Shown here: piece by piece, positions 7,660 to 17,391 of the stretch | Numbering within the stretch: position 1 is the stretch's first letter | How the letters are laid out: every line of letters starts with the position of its first letter | Source: Rubrivivax sp. | GTDB taxonomy: Bacteria > Pseudomonadota > Gammaproteobacteria > Burkholderiales > Burkholderiaceae_C | DNA: 47,378 nucleotides | Reading direction: 5' to 3' | NCBI GenBank assembly: GCA_018780805.1 | Contig: JADMJD010000013.1 | Location: forward strand, 1-47,378 | Made by a program: the position numbers and the translations under genes | Notes under the pieces: model-generated | Database searches by the model: none | What the model was told of the DNA's origin: nothing | What the model saw: only the letters and a program-made list of their open reading frames with translations

Positions 7660-8891
7660 TGTGACCGATGCGGGCCGGCCATCGCCCGCACCCGATGTGC
7701 GGCCAGGGCGGCCGGCTCGGCCCGGATCGCCGGCATCGCCGGTGGGGCCGGAAAGTCAGCCCCCAGCACCAGCGGCGCGCCGTTGAGCAGCGAGCCGCGG
7801 TCGGCGAAGGCCGCGCCCTCGCCCAGGCGGCGCAGCAGCTGTGTGCCAGCCACGCCGGGCGGCGTTTCCCAGGCGTTGGCTTCGCTGTGGATGCGGGCTT
7901 GACGGCCCACACCGATGGAATAGGCGTAGGCAGCCGCGTCTTCGACCAGGAACAGGTTGTTCACCAGCTGCACCTGGCCGTAGCGCACCCGCGGCGTGCG
8001 CTCGCGCACCCGTTGCCAGAGGTTGTGGTGCAGGGTCACACGCAGCCGGCCTTCGTCGTCGCTGTGGCGGTCGCTGCCGCCGATCAACATGGTCTTGTCG
8101 TGGTCCTCGAAGCGGCACCACGAGACGCTGATGCGGTCGGACTGGCGTGTGATGTCGAGCAGCCCGTCCTGGTGCTGCAGGTGGCGGCCGAACACCGTGC
8201 GCGGCGGGCGCGGCACGTCGGCAAAACGGCAATGGTCCACCCAGACCTGCTGCGAGCGGCGCAGCGAGACGGTGTCGACATCGGAGTTCCACTCGCCCTG
8301 GGCGCCATCCAGCGGGTCCCAGGCGGGGAACGGGTCCCAGGCGTCGCTGCAATCCAGGTGGCGCAGGATGAGCTGCTGCACGCCGTCCAGCAGCAGCATG
8401 CCGCGGCTGAAGCCGGCGCCGGGGGCCACGCCGATCAAGGTGGTGTTGGGGGGCACACACAGTGTGACGGCGGCGGCGTGGCGGCGCGCGGCACGCTGGC
8501 GGGCTTCTTCCAGCGGGCCGGTGGGCGGGCGGCGGCCCCAGGTGGCGGGCTCGTAGGCGGCGACATAGGCCGCGAAGTCAAAGTCCGACGCAGGCGCGCC
8601 GGCCGCGAGGTCGATGTGCGCCGCCAGCCGGATGATCTTGGGCCGCTCGCCCAGCGCCAGCGCGGCGTCCAGCTCGGCGCGTGTGTGCACGGTGCGGTCA
8701 TCGGCCGGATCGGCATCGGCACCGCCGCGGGTGCCGGCACCGAAGCCTTGTTCGGGCCCGGCCACGGCCCGAGCCGGGTCGTCACGCCCCATCGGCGCCG
8801 CGCAGGCGGCCAGCACCAACGGCGACACCAAGGGCGACACCAAGGGCGACACCAGTGGCGACAGCAGCAACGAGCGGCGCCGCAGCGTCAT
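7656..8891 (-). CDS. pel: Pectate lyase, PL1 family, probable lipoprotein
   Basis: A 411-residue parallel beta-helix polysaccharide lyase of family 1. Recognisable parts are PNTTLIGVAPGAGF, QVWVDHCRF, HQDGLLDITRQSDRISVSWCRF (calcium-site acids near D242 and D246), the catalytic-arginine segment TPRVRYGQVQLVNNLF (R301) and a C-terminal AYSIGVG. It cleaves polygalacturonate by beta-elimination with Ca2+. The N-terminus is basic, then a hydrophobic segment made of four SPLV repeats ending in a lipobox LAAC (C30), so the enzyme is probably a lipid-anchored periplasmic or outer-membrane protein. Its ATG overlaps the pectinesterase stop by 4 nt and its own stop overlaps kdgR. An insertion-like PPTGPLEEARQRAARR around residues 122-137 is unusual for PL1. 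Confidence 0.9.
   Translation of the reverse strand: MTLRRRSLLLSPLVSPLVSPLVSPLVLAACAAPMGRDDPARAVAGPEQGFGAGTRGGADADPADDRTVHTRAELDAALALGERPKIIRLAAHIDLAAGAPASDFDFAAYVAAYEPATWGRRPPTGPLEEARQRAARRHAAAVTLCVPPNTTLIGVAPGAGFSRGMLLLDGVQQLILRHLDCSDAWDPFPAWDPLDGAQGEWNSDVDTVSLRRSQQVWVDHCRFADVPRPPRTVFGRHLQHQDGLLDITRQSDRISVSWCRFEDHDKTMLIGGSDRHSDDEGRLRVTLHHNLWQRVRERTPRVRYGQVQLVNNLFLVEDAAAYAYSIGVGRQARIHSEANAWETPPGVAGTQLLRRLGEGAAFADRGSLLNGAPLVLGADFPAPPAMPAIRAEPAALAAHRVRAMAGPHRSQ
8821..8865 (-). repeat. Four-copy 12-bp tandem repeat in the pel signal peptide
   Basis: On the + strand GGCGACACCAAG is repeated at 8821 and 8833, with a near copy at 8845 and a partial one at 8857. On the coding strand it gives SPLV four times inside the hydrophobic core of the lipoprotein signal. 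Because the unit is a multiple of three, copy-number change would alter signal length without a frameshift. Confidence 0.8.
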
Positions 8892-9970
8892 CGTGTGTTG
8901 CCGGATTCGCCGAGCCGGTGGTCCGGCCCGAACGGCCGGCGCGAGGTGGACGCAGCCCAGGGCCCGATGTGCGGGCCGACCACACTGTCGCGCACCAGGG
9001 CCTGCCCGTTGGGCGACACACCCGCGACCCAGGCGCCACGCGCCACGCCATGGTCCCAGGCGCGGCCCAGTGAGTGGCTACCAGTTGCCAGGCCGGGCTC
9101 GGCGACGAGCCGGCTGTCGATCACCAGAAAACCCAGCGCCACATCGGCCGCGGTGCTGGGGGCCAGCACATGGCCGCCGTTGCCCGGCACGCGCCGGCCG
9201 GCGCGGCTGAGCACCGTGCATCGTTGGATGACCAGCGTGGCGTCGCCGAAGATGAAATCCACATCACCGGCGACCAGGCTGTGGCGCAGGTAGACCCGCG
9301 CTGCCGCGCCGGGCTTGGCGCGGCGTGCGTACAGCGTGTCCTGGTGGCCGAGCAGACGCATGTTCTCCAGCTGGATGCGGTCGCCGGCCGTCGTCAGCGC
9401 CACGGCCTGCGCACCGCCACTTTCACCCGCGCCAGGTGGATAGCCGAGACCCGCCCGCACGCCGTCCAGCGCGTCGTTGGCGATGGTGAAGTGGGCCAGC
9501 AGCACGTCGTCGCTGGCGATCACCACACTCGTGCTGCCGGCGGTGCCATGGGTCGGACTGCCGAGCTCGGGCACGCAGGGATGGGCAGGCTGATCGGGCG
9601 CCTTGGGCTGGGCGTTCCAGCGGCCTTCGACGACACGCGCAGCCGCCGGATCGAGCGCGCTGCCGATCAGCCGCAGCGGCGCCTTGTTGCGCACACACAG
9701 CAGCTCGCGGTAGGTGCCGGGGCGGATGGCCACGGTCCAGGTCTTGTCGCTGCGGTCTCGCGCCGGCACGGCGTCCACGGCAGCCTGCACGGTGCGGTGC
9801 GTGCCACTGCCGTCGGCGGCGACGATGAAATCCGGCACCACCGCACCCAGGTCGGCCAAGACCGAAGGTATCCACGGCGCTGGGCCCTGGGCCAGGTAGT
9901 CGGCCACGGTCGGCAGCGGCTGCGCCGTGGCAGCGCCTGCTACCAGCAGCAGAGCGGCCAGAACTCTCAC
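8888..9970 (-). CDS. pem: Pectinesterase, CE8 family
   Basis: A 360-residue secreted pectin methylesterase. A short signal peptide (MRVLAALLLVAGAATAQ) is followed by the beta-helix. Conserved CE8 blocks are present: PGTYRE (85-89 region), QAVAL (188-192), GHQDTL (208-213, acid/base D211), GDVDFIFG (235-242, nucleophile D238) and LGRAW (301-305, R303, with A in place of the usual P). It removes methyl esters from homogalacturonan so pectate lyase can act. The start is GTG at 9970, overlapping the ogl stop as GTGA; its stop overlaps the pectate lyase ATG by 4 nt, so the three genes are translationally coupled. Confidence 0.92.
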   Translation of the reverse strand: MRVLAALLLVAGAATAQPLPTVADYLAQGPAPWIPSVLADLGAVVPDFIVAADGSGTHRTVQAAVDAVPARDRSDKTWTVAIRPGTYRELLCVRNKAPLRLIGSALDPAAARVVEGRWNAQPKAPDQPAHPCVPELGSPTHGTAGSTSVVIASDDVLLAHFTIANDALDGVRAGLGYPPGAGESGGAQAVALTTAGDRIQLENMRLLGHQDTLYARRAKPGAAARVYLRHSLVAGDVDFIFGDATLVIQRCTVLSRAGRRVPGNGGHVLAPSTAADVALGFLVIDSRLVAEPGLATGSHSLGRAWDHGVARGAWVAGVSPNGQALVRDSVVGPHIGPWAASTSRRPFGPDHRLGESGNTR

Positions 9971-11136
9971 GCCGCCGGCACCTCGGCCAGGTACAGCGCC
10001 GGCTCGGCCTCGGCATCGCAGCTGAACAGGACCTGGCGTTCGTCGGGCGTGAACGAGGGGTGCGGGTGTGTCACCTGGCGGTTGGCCTTGTAGACGGCCC
10101 AGCTGCTGTCGTGCCGCGCGATGGGCCGCTGAACCACGTCGTCCGTGCCCGCCTTCAAGTCGAACAGGTGCAGGTAGGGATCACCCTCCAGCATCGCGTT
10201 GCTGGCCGTGGCTTCGGCCGACGGTGCGCCGCAGCCGTCGCCGACGATCAGCGTGCCGTCGTGGTTGCTCATCAGGTGCGAACACGGCGGCATGGTCGTG
10301 AGCGCGCGGTCCTGCAGCGTCACCGGGTCCAGCGAGCGGATCCAGCGCTCCGGGCTGTCCTTGCGGTAGCTCACGTAGACCATGGCCGAGCCGTCGGGCA
10401 CCCAGAACTCGTGCGTGCAGCTCTCGCCGCTTGCGTGCACTTTGGCGCAGCGGCGGTTGCTGCCGTCTTCGTTGATGAACCACATGCGCGCGTCCACCTG
10501 GTCATGCGGGCCTTCGTGGCAGTAGGCCACGGTGCTGTCGTCGAAAGGCCGGTACTGCGGGTGGCCCAACCAGCCCTTCTGCTCCAGGATCACGCGGCGC
10601 TCGCCGGTGGCCAGGTCGATGCTGAACAAACGGCAGCGCGGCTGGCGGTGGAACATCTCATCGAACTTTTTCCAGTCCGAGAGTGGGAACCAGTCTTGGG
10701 CCGCGATCTCGATGCCCACCATCTTCGTGCAGTTGCTGTTGGCCACCCAGGTGCCGTAACCCACCCAGGCGGCGGGCACCGTGTAGACGATCTCCTCCTG
10801 CAGCGTGTCGAGCGCCAGCCGCACGAGGGTTCGTTCGGCGCGCACGAAGTACAGGAAGCGGTCGTCCGGGCTCAGGAAACCGCCGAAGGTGTTTTCACCG
10901 GCCTGGTCGGTGAGCTGCAGCGATTGTTGCGTGTCCAGGTCCAGCAGGTGGTAGTTCCAGTACGGGCCGACCTGGCCGCCGTAGACCAGCTTTCGGCCGT
11001 CGTTCGTGAAGCACTTTTGGTAGAAGTAGAGCCGGTGGCAGGTGACGTCCAGCGGCGTCAGGCGCTGCACCCGCGCGCCGGTATCGCGGTCGGTGTGGGT
11101 GGCGAACTGCAGTTGGCGTTGGGTGCCCTTGCTCAT
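9967..11136 (-). CDS. ogl: Oligogalacturonate lyase, PL22
   Basis: A 389-residue cytoplasmic beta-propeller enzyme, nearly co-linear with Dickeya/Yersinia Ogl: VTCHRLYFYQKCFTNDG, NTFGGFLSPDD, WVGYGTWVANSNCTK, HEGPHDQVDARMWFINEDG, ESCTHEFWVPDGSAMVYVSY and VTHPHPSFTPD. The manganese ligands known for family PL22 fall at H287, Q354, H357 and H359. Ogl cleaves unsaturated digalacturonate into monomers (4-deoxy-L-threo-5-hexosulose uronate). Start: ATG 11136 has GAGG (mRNA sense of 11144-11147) 7 nt upstream; an in-frame TTG two codons earlier is less likely. It lies 9 nt after the substrate-binding protein gene. Confidence 0.96.
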   Translation of the reverse strand: MSKGTQRQLQFATHTDRDTGARVQRLTPLDVTCHRLYFYQKCFTNDGRKLVYGGQVGPYWNYHLLDLDTQQSLQLTDQAGENTFGGFLSPDDRFLYFVRAERTLVRLALDTLQEEIVYTVPAAWVGYGTWVANSNCTKMVGIEIAAQDWFPLSDWKKFDEMFHRQPRCRLFSIDLATGERRVILEQKGWLGHPQYRPFDDSTVAYCHEGPHDQVDARMWFINEDGSNRRCAKVHASGESCTHEFWVPDGSAMVYVSYRKDSPERWIRSLDPVTLQDRALTTMPPCSHLMSNHDGTLIVGDGCGAPSAEATASNAMLEGDPYLHLFDLKAGTDDVVQRPIARHDSSWAVYKANRQVTHPHPSFTPDERQVLFSCDAEAEPALYLAEVPAA

Positions 11137-11145
11137 CTTCAAACC

Positions 11146-12450
11146 TCAGATCAATCGTTGCAACAAGGCCTGGCCATCGCGCCGCAGGCGTGCGGCGGCG
11201 TCGGCTTCGGTGGTCTTGCCGTAGGCGACGGTCTCGAAAACCTCGCGGATGAATTTCTGCATGCGGGGGTGTTCGAACAGCGGCTGCGGCAGCACGATGC
11301 GCCCGGCCCGGCGCTGCGCGCGCACCTGCTCGTAGGCTTGGCGCTCCAGCGGCGGGATGCGGCCCTCACGCTCCAGCTGCGCCATCGCCCCCGACGCCGA
11401 CGGGATGCCGCGGGTGCGGCCCAGCAGCTGCGCCGCGTCGGGGTCGGCCAGCAGAAAGGCGGCCAGGCGGACCGCGGCCTCGGGCTGGCGGCAGTGGCGG
11501 CCCACGGCGTACATCAGCGTGGGGCGGCCGAACATGCCGCTGTCCTTGGACTCGGGCAGCGTCGGGAAGTCACCCAAGGCCAGCGTCTCGCCCGGCCGCA
11601 GCGTGCTGGCGCGCAGGCCGATCACCGAGTCCCAGGTGTAGTTGCCGGCCCAGCGGCCTTGCACCCAGTCGGGTTGTTGTTCGGTGGGTTTTTCCGCGCC
11701 GCCCAGGCTGGCGCGCAGCGGCAGCGACGTGGCCACGTGTTCGTTCACCAGCCGGCGGTAGAGGCGCACCCAGTCCAGCGCGGCCTCGGCGTCCATCGCC
11801 ACCCGCGGGGTGGCCGGGTCCAGGAAGGCGGTGCCGTGGCGCTGCTGCACCCAGGCCTGCGCCAGCAACACCATGTCGTAGAGCTCGCCGTCCAGCGGGT
11901 AGGCGTCTGGGCCCAGGCGCTGGCGGAAGACGGGGCCGGCGGCGAACAACTCGTCCCAGTTCCGCGGCAGCGGCAAACCGGCGCGCTGGAAGGCGCTCTG
12001 GTTCCACAGCATCACACGTGCGCTGTAGGACACCGGCAGCGCGTTCAGCTTGCCGGCGCGGCGGCCCATCGCGATCTCGGCGGGGTCGAACTGGTCCAGC
12101 GGCAACAAGGCACGGTACGGGTCCAGGTCGGTCAGCCCTGTGCCGCGCTTGGAAAACATCGCCATCCAGGCCCAGTTGATCTGCATCAGGTCGGCCTCGG
12201 AACGGCCGGCGATCTGCGTCGTCAGCCGCTCCAGGTAGCCGTTGAAACCCATGTACTCGGCCTTGACCGCGATGCCGGGGTTCTTCTCGCGGAAGCGCGC
12301 CAGCGCCGCCAGCGTGGCCTGGTGCCGCGCCGCACCGCCCCACCAGGTGAAGCGCAGCGCAGGTGTCTGCGCCTGCCCGCGGCGGGGCACGACCAGGCCC
12401 AGCGCCAGCGCGGGCGCGGCGATGAGTGCGCTGCGTCTGGTGAGACTCAC
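11146..12450 (-). CDS. togB: ABC transporter substrate-binding protein, TogB-like (oligogalacturonides)
   Basis: A 434-residue family-1 extracellular sugar-binding protein. The N-terminus MSLTRRSALIAAPALALG looks like a Tat-type or Sec signal, followed by LRFTWWGGAARHQATLAAL and FREKNPGIAVKAEYMGF, typical of this family. GTG at 12450 is preferred because AAGGTGG (mRNA sense of 12455-12461) lies just upstream and it puts the twin arginine near the N-terminus. An alternative ATG at 12510 overlaps the togA stop as ATGA and would add 20 hydrophilic residues. Gene order M-N-A-B matches the Dickeya tog operon, and neighbours ogl and kduI/kduD support oligogalacturonide import. The substrate is inferred. 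Confidence 0.85.
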   Translation of the reverse strand: MSLTRRSALIAAPALALGLVVPRRGQAQTPALRFTWWGGAARHQATLAALARFREKNPGIAVKAEYMGFNGYLERLTTQIAGRSEADLMQINWAWMAMFSKRGTGLTDLDPYRALLPLDQFDPAEIAMGRRAGKLNALPVSYSARVMLWNQSAFQRAGLPLPRNWDELFAAGPVFRQRLGPDAYPLDGELYDMVLLAQAWVQQRHGTAFLDPATPRVAMDAEAALDWVRLYRRLVNEHVATSLPLRASLGGAEKPTEQQPDWVQGRWAGNYTWDSVIGLRASTLRPGETLALGDFPTLPESKDSGMFGRPTLMYAVGRHCRQPEAAVRLAAFLLADPDAAQLLGRTRGIPSASGAMAQLEREGRIPPLERQAYEQVRAQRRAGRIVLPQPLFEHPRMQKFIREVFETVAYGKTTEADAAARLRRDGQALLQRLI

Positions 12451-12506
12451 TGGACCACCTTCGTGCTGCGCACTCCGGAATTCGCCCTGGGGACGGCCCG
12501 GCGCGC

Positions 12507-13622
<1,116 letters not shown>

Positions 13623-13691
13623 CGGGGGTGTCTCGTCTTGTTCATTGAAGCGGGCGCCTGAACTGCTCTGGTTTGCGTCGCGTGTCGCGTG

Positions 13692-13795
13692 CGCGGGTTG
13701 GCGGGGCACTGGGCGCCCTCCATGTCCCCCGCCGACGGCCTGCGGCCGCCGGCTCCTCCTTTACTTGCGGTCGCCCAGCGCCCCACCAACCCGCG
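13692..13795. repeat. Long inverted repeat in the spacer between togN and togA
   Basis: The only large gap (13623-13855) in the minus-strand operon carries 24-nt arms at 13692-13715 and 13772-13795 that match at 22 of 24 positions (left arm begins CGCGGGTTGG). The 56-nt centre holds a second hairpin of about 10 bp (GCCGACGGCC TGC GGCCGCCGGC, 13731-13753). The transcript would fold into a large nested structure between the permease and ATPase cistrons. It could be a dispersed repeat, a processing or stability element, or a partial attenuator. No protein-coding sequence is evident in the gap. Confidence 0.7.
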
Positions 13796-13855
13796 CCGGC
13801 ACCAGCGGTGGCGTTCGACGACGGCGCTCCAAGGCAGTGACCGGCCGAGGACATA

Positions 13856-14710
13856 TCAGCCTTTGATTCCACTCGACGCGGCGCTTTCGATGAAGTGCCG
13901 CTGCGCCAGGAAAAACACCACCACCGACGGCACCAGCGCCACGACGGAGATCGCGATCACGTTGGCCCATTCCACCTCTTCGGTGGCGCCGATGCTCATC
14001 TTCAGCGCCAGAGAAACGGGGTAGTTTTCCACCGACGACAGGTAGATCAGCGGGCCCATGAAGTCGTTCATGGTCCAGATGAACTGGAAGACGATGACGG
14101 AGATGATGGCCGGCTTGAGCAGCGGCACGATGATGTGCCACAGCATCTGCAGCGGGCCGCAGCCGTCGATCATCGCGGCCTCTTCCATGTCGCGCGGGAT
14201 GCCGCGCAGGAACTGCACCAGCATGAAGACAAAGAAGGTGTCGGTGGCAAAGGCCGAGGGCAACACCAGCGGCCAGTAGGTGTCCAGCCAGCCCAGCTCG
14301 CGGAAGACCAGGTACTGCGGCAGCCGCAGCACGATCAGCGGCAGCATCATCGTCGCGATCATGATGCCGAACATCAGCTTGCGGCCCGGAAACTCGAAAC
14401 GCGCGAATGCGTAGGCCACCAGCACGCAGCTGACCACCGTGACCGCGATGCGCGGCACCGTGATCAAAAAGCTGTTCAGGAAGTAGGTGGCAAAGGTGTA
14501 TTCGGTGCTGGTCTTCCAGCCCTTGGCATAGGCCTCCAGCGAAATGCGGCTGGGCCAGAAACCGATCTCGGTGAAGATCTCCGCGTTGCTCTTGAAGGTG
14601 GCGCCGATCAGCCAGATCAGCGGGTACAACATCACCAGCGCCACCAGGCCCAACGCCAGGTAACGTGGCCAGGCCGGGCCGCGGTCTTCCAAAGACGCAG
14701 AGGCGCTCAC
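13856..14710 (-). CDS. togN: ABC transporter permease, TogN-like
   Basis: A 284-residue binding-protein-dependent permease with six predicted membrane segments, of the second (MalG-like) type. The EAA loop that contacts the ATPase reads EEAAMIDGCGPLQMLWHIIVPLLKP. The N-terminus YLALGLVALVMLYPLIWLIGATFK and periplasmic NAEIFTEIGFWPS are typical. The start is GTG at 14710, overlapping the togM stop (GTGA), so the two permeases are coupled. With TogM it forms the inner-membrane channel for oligogalacturonides (substrate inferred from the operon). Confidence 0.93.
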   Translation of the reverse strand: MSASASLEDRGPAWPRYLALGLVALVMLYPLIWLIGATFKSNAEIFTEIGFWPSRISLEAYAKGWKTSTEYTFATYFLNSFLITVPRIAVTVVSCVLVAYAFARFEFPGRKLMFGIMIATMMLPLIVLRLPQYLVFRELGWLDTYWPLVLPSAFATDTFFVFMLVQFLRGIPRDMEEAAMIDGCGPLQMLWHIIVPLLKPAIISVIVFQFIWTMNDFMGPLIYLSSVENYPVSLALKMSIGATEEVEWANVIAISVVALVPSVVVFFLAQRHFIESAASSGIKG

Positions 14711-15594
14711 TTGCGCGTCTCCTTCTCACCCGCATAGAAGACCCAGTAACGCGAGCTCCAGACCGACAGCGCCGCCAGGGCCGCCACCAGCGCAAACAGC
14801 ACCCAGCTCAGCGCCGAGCCGTAACCCAGGTTGAAGTAGCGAAAGCTCTGGTCGTAGATGTAGAGCGCCAGCACGTAGGTGGAATGCAGCGGGCCGCCTT
14901 CGGTCACCATGTAGGGGCCGTTGAACTCCTGGAAGGCGTGCACCATCTGCATGATCACGTTGAAGAAGATCACCGGCGTGATCAGCGGCACCGTGATGCG
15001 TGTGAACTGCTGCCATTGGCTGGCGCCGTCGATCTCGGCCGCTTCGTACAGGCTCTGAGGCACGTTCTGCAGCGCGGCCAGGAAGATCACCATCGCCGAG
15101 CCGAACTGCCAGGTGAACAGCAGCACCACGGTCCACATCGACCAGGTCTCGTCGGCCAGCCAGGCCACGGGTTCAATGCCGAACTGCCCCAGCACGCCGT
15201 TGACCAGCCCGTTGCGCGCGAAGATGAAGCGCCACAGCACCGCCACCGCGATCGAGCCGCCCAGGATGGACGGCAGGTAGAAGGCCGAGCGGAAGAAGTT
15301 GATGCCACGCAGCTTGAAGTTCAGCACATGCGCGATGAACAGCGCAAAGCCCACGCGCAGCGGCACCGCCAGCGCCGTGAACCACAGCGTCACGCCCAGC
15401 GAGCGCTGGAACAGCGGGTCGTCGGTGAAGAGCTCGCGGTAGTTGTCCAGCCCCACCCAGACCGGCGGGTCCATCACGTCGTAACGCGTGAAGCTGAGCG
15501 CGAAGCTCATCACGAAGGGGAACAGCTTGAACGCCAGGATGCCCAGCAAAAAGGGCAGGACGAACAGGAGTCCCAGGCGCTTGTTCTCGTACAT
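14707..15594 (-). CDS. togM: ABC transporter permease, TogM-like
   Basis: A 295-residue MalF-type sugar permease with six hydrophobic segments. It begins MYENKRLGLLFVLPFLLGILAF and has DNYRELFTDDPLFQRSLGVTLWFT before the core domain. The ATPase-contact loop reads EAAEIDGASQWQQFTRITVPLI. The ATG at 15594 shares one base with the kduD stop (TGATG), the usual coupling here; an in-frame ATG at 15609 inside kduD is less likely. It is first of the togMNAB set and partners TogN. Confidence 0.93.
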   Translation of the reverse strand: MYENKRLGLLFVLPFLLGILAFKLFPFVMSFALSFTRYDVMDPPVWVGLDNYRELFTDDPLFQRSLGVTLWFTALAVPLRVGFALFIAHVLNFKLRGINFFRSAFYLPSILGGSIAVAVLWRFIFARNGLVNGVLGQFGIEPVAWLADETWSMWTVVLLFTWQFGSAMVIFLAALQNVPQSLYEAAEIDGASQWQQFTRITVPLITPVIFFNVIMQMVHAFQEFNGPYMVTEGGPLHSTYVLALYIYDQSFRYFNLGYGSALSWVLFALVAALAALSVWSSRYWVFYAGEKETRK

Positions 15595-16355
15595 CAGCGC
15601 GCCAGCCAACCACCATCCACCGCGACGGTGTAGCCGTTGACGTAATCAGACGCCTTGGACGCGAGGAAGACCACCGGCCCGGCCAGGTCGTCGGGCACAC
15701 CCCAGCGGCCGGCCGGGATGCGTTCCAGGATGCCGGCGCTGCGCCCTTCGTCGGCGCGCAGCGCGGCGGTGTTGTTGGTGGCCATGTAACCCGGCGCGAT
15801 GGCGTTCACGTTGATGCCGTGGCTGGCCCACTCGTTGGCCATCAGCCGCGTGATGCCCATCACACCGCTCTTGCTGGCGGTGTAGCTGGGCACGCGCACC
15901 CCACCCTGGAACGACAGCATCGACGCGACGTTGATGATCTTGCCGCCGCCGCCCTGCGCCACGAACTGGCGCGCCGCGGCCTGGGCGAAGAAAAACACCG
16001 TCTTCAGGTTCAGGTCGATGACGTCGTCCCAGTCCTTCTCGCTGAAGCGGATGGCGTCGTCGCGGCGGATGATGCCGGCGTTGTTGACCAGGATGTCCAC
16101 GCGACCGGTCAGCGTCTTGGCCTGTTCGATCAGGCCGTCCAGGCAGCTGATGTCCGACAGGTTGGCGCGCAGGTCCAGGAAACGGCGGCCGAGCGCGCGC
16201 ACCTGTTCGGCCGTGGTGTCGGGCGCGGTGACGTTGACACCCACCACGTCGGCGCCGGCCTGCGCGAGTGCACGCGCCATGCCCTGGCCCAGGCCGGTGT
16301 CGCAGCCGGTGACGATGGCGACCTTGCCGCCCAGCTGGAAGTTGTCGAGGATCAT
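15594..16355 (-). CDS. kduD: 2-keto-3-deoxy-D-gluconate dehydrogenase (KduD)
   Basis: A 253-residue short-chain dehydrogenase, the same length as E. coli KduD. The Rossmann motif TGCDTGLGQG gives G17, G21 and G23; NNAG is at 91-94, S145 in NVASMLSFQGG, and the catalytic Y158-x3-K162 in SYTASKSG. KduD interconverts 2,5-diketo-3-deoxygluconate and 2-keto-3-deoxygluconate with NAD(H), the last step before KdgK. The start at 16355 gives MILDNFQLGGKVAIVTG; longer open frame upstream lies inside kduI. It begins 14 nt after the kduI stop and is followed by togM with a one-base overlap. Confidence 0.96.
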   Translation of the reverse strand: MILDNFQLGGKVAIVTGCDTGLGQGMARALAQAGADVVGVNVTAPDTTAEQVRALGRRFLDLRANLSDISCLDGLIEQAKTLTGRVDILVNNAGIIRRDDAIRFSEKDWDDVIDLNLKTVFFFAQAAARQFVAQGGGGKIINVASMLSFQGGVRVPSYTASKSGVMGITRLMANEWASHGINVNAIAPGYMATNNTAALRADEGRSAGILERIPAGRWGVPDDLAGPVVFLASKASDYVNGYTVAVDGGWLAR

Positions 16356-16369
16356 GGTGGCCCCGTCGG

Positions 16370-17206
16370 TCAGCGCAGCGTGGTCATGGCCACATGGTCC
16401 ATGTCGGCGAAGACCTGGTTTTCGCCCACCATGCCCCAGATGAAGGTGTAGGCCTGCGTGCCGACACCGGCATGCATGCTCCAGCTCGGGCTGATCACGG
16501 CCTGTTCGTTGCGCACGACGATGTGGCGTGTCTCCGTGGGCTCGCCCATCATGTGGAAGACCACGCCGTTGGCCGGCATGTCGAAGTAGAAATACACCTC
16601 CATGCGCCGGTCGTGCGTGTGGCAGGGCATGGTGTTCCACAGGCTGCCAGGCTCCAGTTGCGTCATGCCCATCAGCAGCTGGCAGGTGGGCAGCACACTG
16701 GGCACCAGGAACTTGTGGATGGTGCGGCGGTTGCTGGTCTTGGCGTCGCCCAGCGTCTCAGGGCTGGCTTCGGCCAGCGTCACCTTCTTGTTCGGGTAGT
16801 GGCAATGCGCCGGCGCGCAGTTGAAGTACAGCTTGGCCGGGTTGGCCGCATCCAGGCTGGTGAAGCTGAGGTCCTTCGCACCCTGGCCGATGTACAGCGC
16901 CTCGCGCGGGCCCACCTCGTAGCGCACACCGTCGGCTTCCACCAGCGCACCGCCGCCGATGTTGATCAGCCCCAGCTCGCGACGCTGCAGGAAGAAGTCG
17001 GTGCCGGTGTGTTGGCCGAGCTCGGGCGCAAAGCGCACCGGCTGCGTCACCGGGTGGATGCCGCCGACGATGATGCGGTCGATCTGGCTGTAGGTCAGCG
17101 TGGCCTGGTCGGGCACAAACAGGTCTTCGACCAGGAAGTGGCGGCGCAGGCCGGTCGTGTCCAGCGTGCGGGCGTGTTCGCTGTGAACGGGTTGGCGGAT
17201 GTCCAT
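16370..17206 (-). CDS. kduI: 5-keto-4-deoxyuronate isomerase (KduI)
   Basis: A 278-residue bicupin, identical in length to E. coli KduI. The zinc ligands of the E. coli enzyme are conserved at the same numbers: H196 and H198 in [12 protein letters not shown]203, and H245 in SWSMHAGVG. Other matches are [23 protein letters not shown] and [15 protein letters not shown]. It isomerises 4-deoxy-L-threo-5-hexosulose uronate to 2,5-diketo-3-deoxygluconate. Start: ATG 17206 follows AAGGAAA; an open frame to 17278 lacks support. It is the first gene of the minus-strand pectin operon and divergent from kdgF, with candidate KdgR boxes in the 185-bp gap. Confidence 0.97.
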   Translation of the reverse strand: MDIRQPVHSEHARTLDTTGLRRHFLVEDLFVPDQATLTYSQIDRIIVGGIHPVTQPVRFAPELGQHTGTDFFLQRRELGLINIGGGALVEADGVRYEVGPREALYIGQGAKDLSFTSLDAANPAKLYFNCAPAHCHYPNKKVTLAEASPETLGDAKTSNRRTIHKFLVPSVLPTCQLLMGMTQLEPGSLWNTMPCHTHDRRMEVYFYFDMPANGVVFHMMGEPTETRHIVVRNEQAVISPSWSMHAGVGTQAYTFIWGMVGENQVFADMDHVAMTTLR

Positions 17207-17290
17207 GCGGTTTCCTTGGGGACGGTGGTGCGGAGAACACAGGCGGAAGCCAAGCGGTTCAGCGGCTGCGGGACGCAAGACTAACCGCCT

Positions 17291-17303
17291 GAAACGGTGT
17301 TCC
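17291..17303. promoter_or_regulatory. Candidate KdgR operator 1 (kduI promoter)
   Basis: GAAACGGTGTTCC differs by one base from the symmetric GAAACGGTGTTTC upstream of kdgK and fits the KdgR core AAAYRNYGTTT of enterobacteria with one mismatch. It begins 3 nt downstream of a minus-strand -10-like CATAAT (17307-17312), so a bound repressor would sit over the transcription start of kduI. No convincing -35 was found. Confidence 0.7.
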
Positions 17304-17325
17304 GGAATTATGGTTTCTCTTTAGT

Positions 17326-17338
17326 GAACCGTCGTTTC
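17326..17338. promoter_or_regulatory. Candidate KdgR operator 2 (kduI/kdgF divergent region)
   Basis: GAACCGTCGTTTC is a second KdgR-like dyad (one change from GAAACnnnGTTTC), 35 bp from operator 1 and 8 nt before a TTGACC (17346-17351) that could be a -35 for kdgF. The pair could control both divergent transcripts. Confidence 0.5.
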
Positions 17339-17391
17339 TTTTTTGTTGACCGATCGTTATAGTTCGTCCGAATCGTTGTGTCGGAGTGTGT

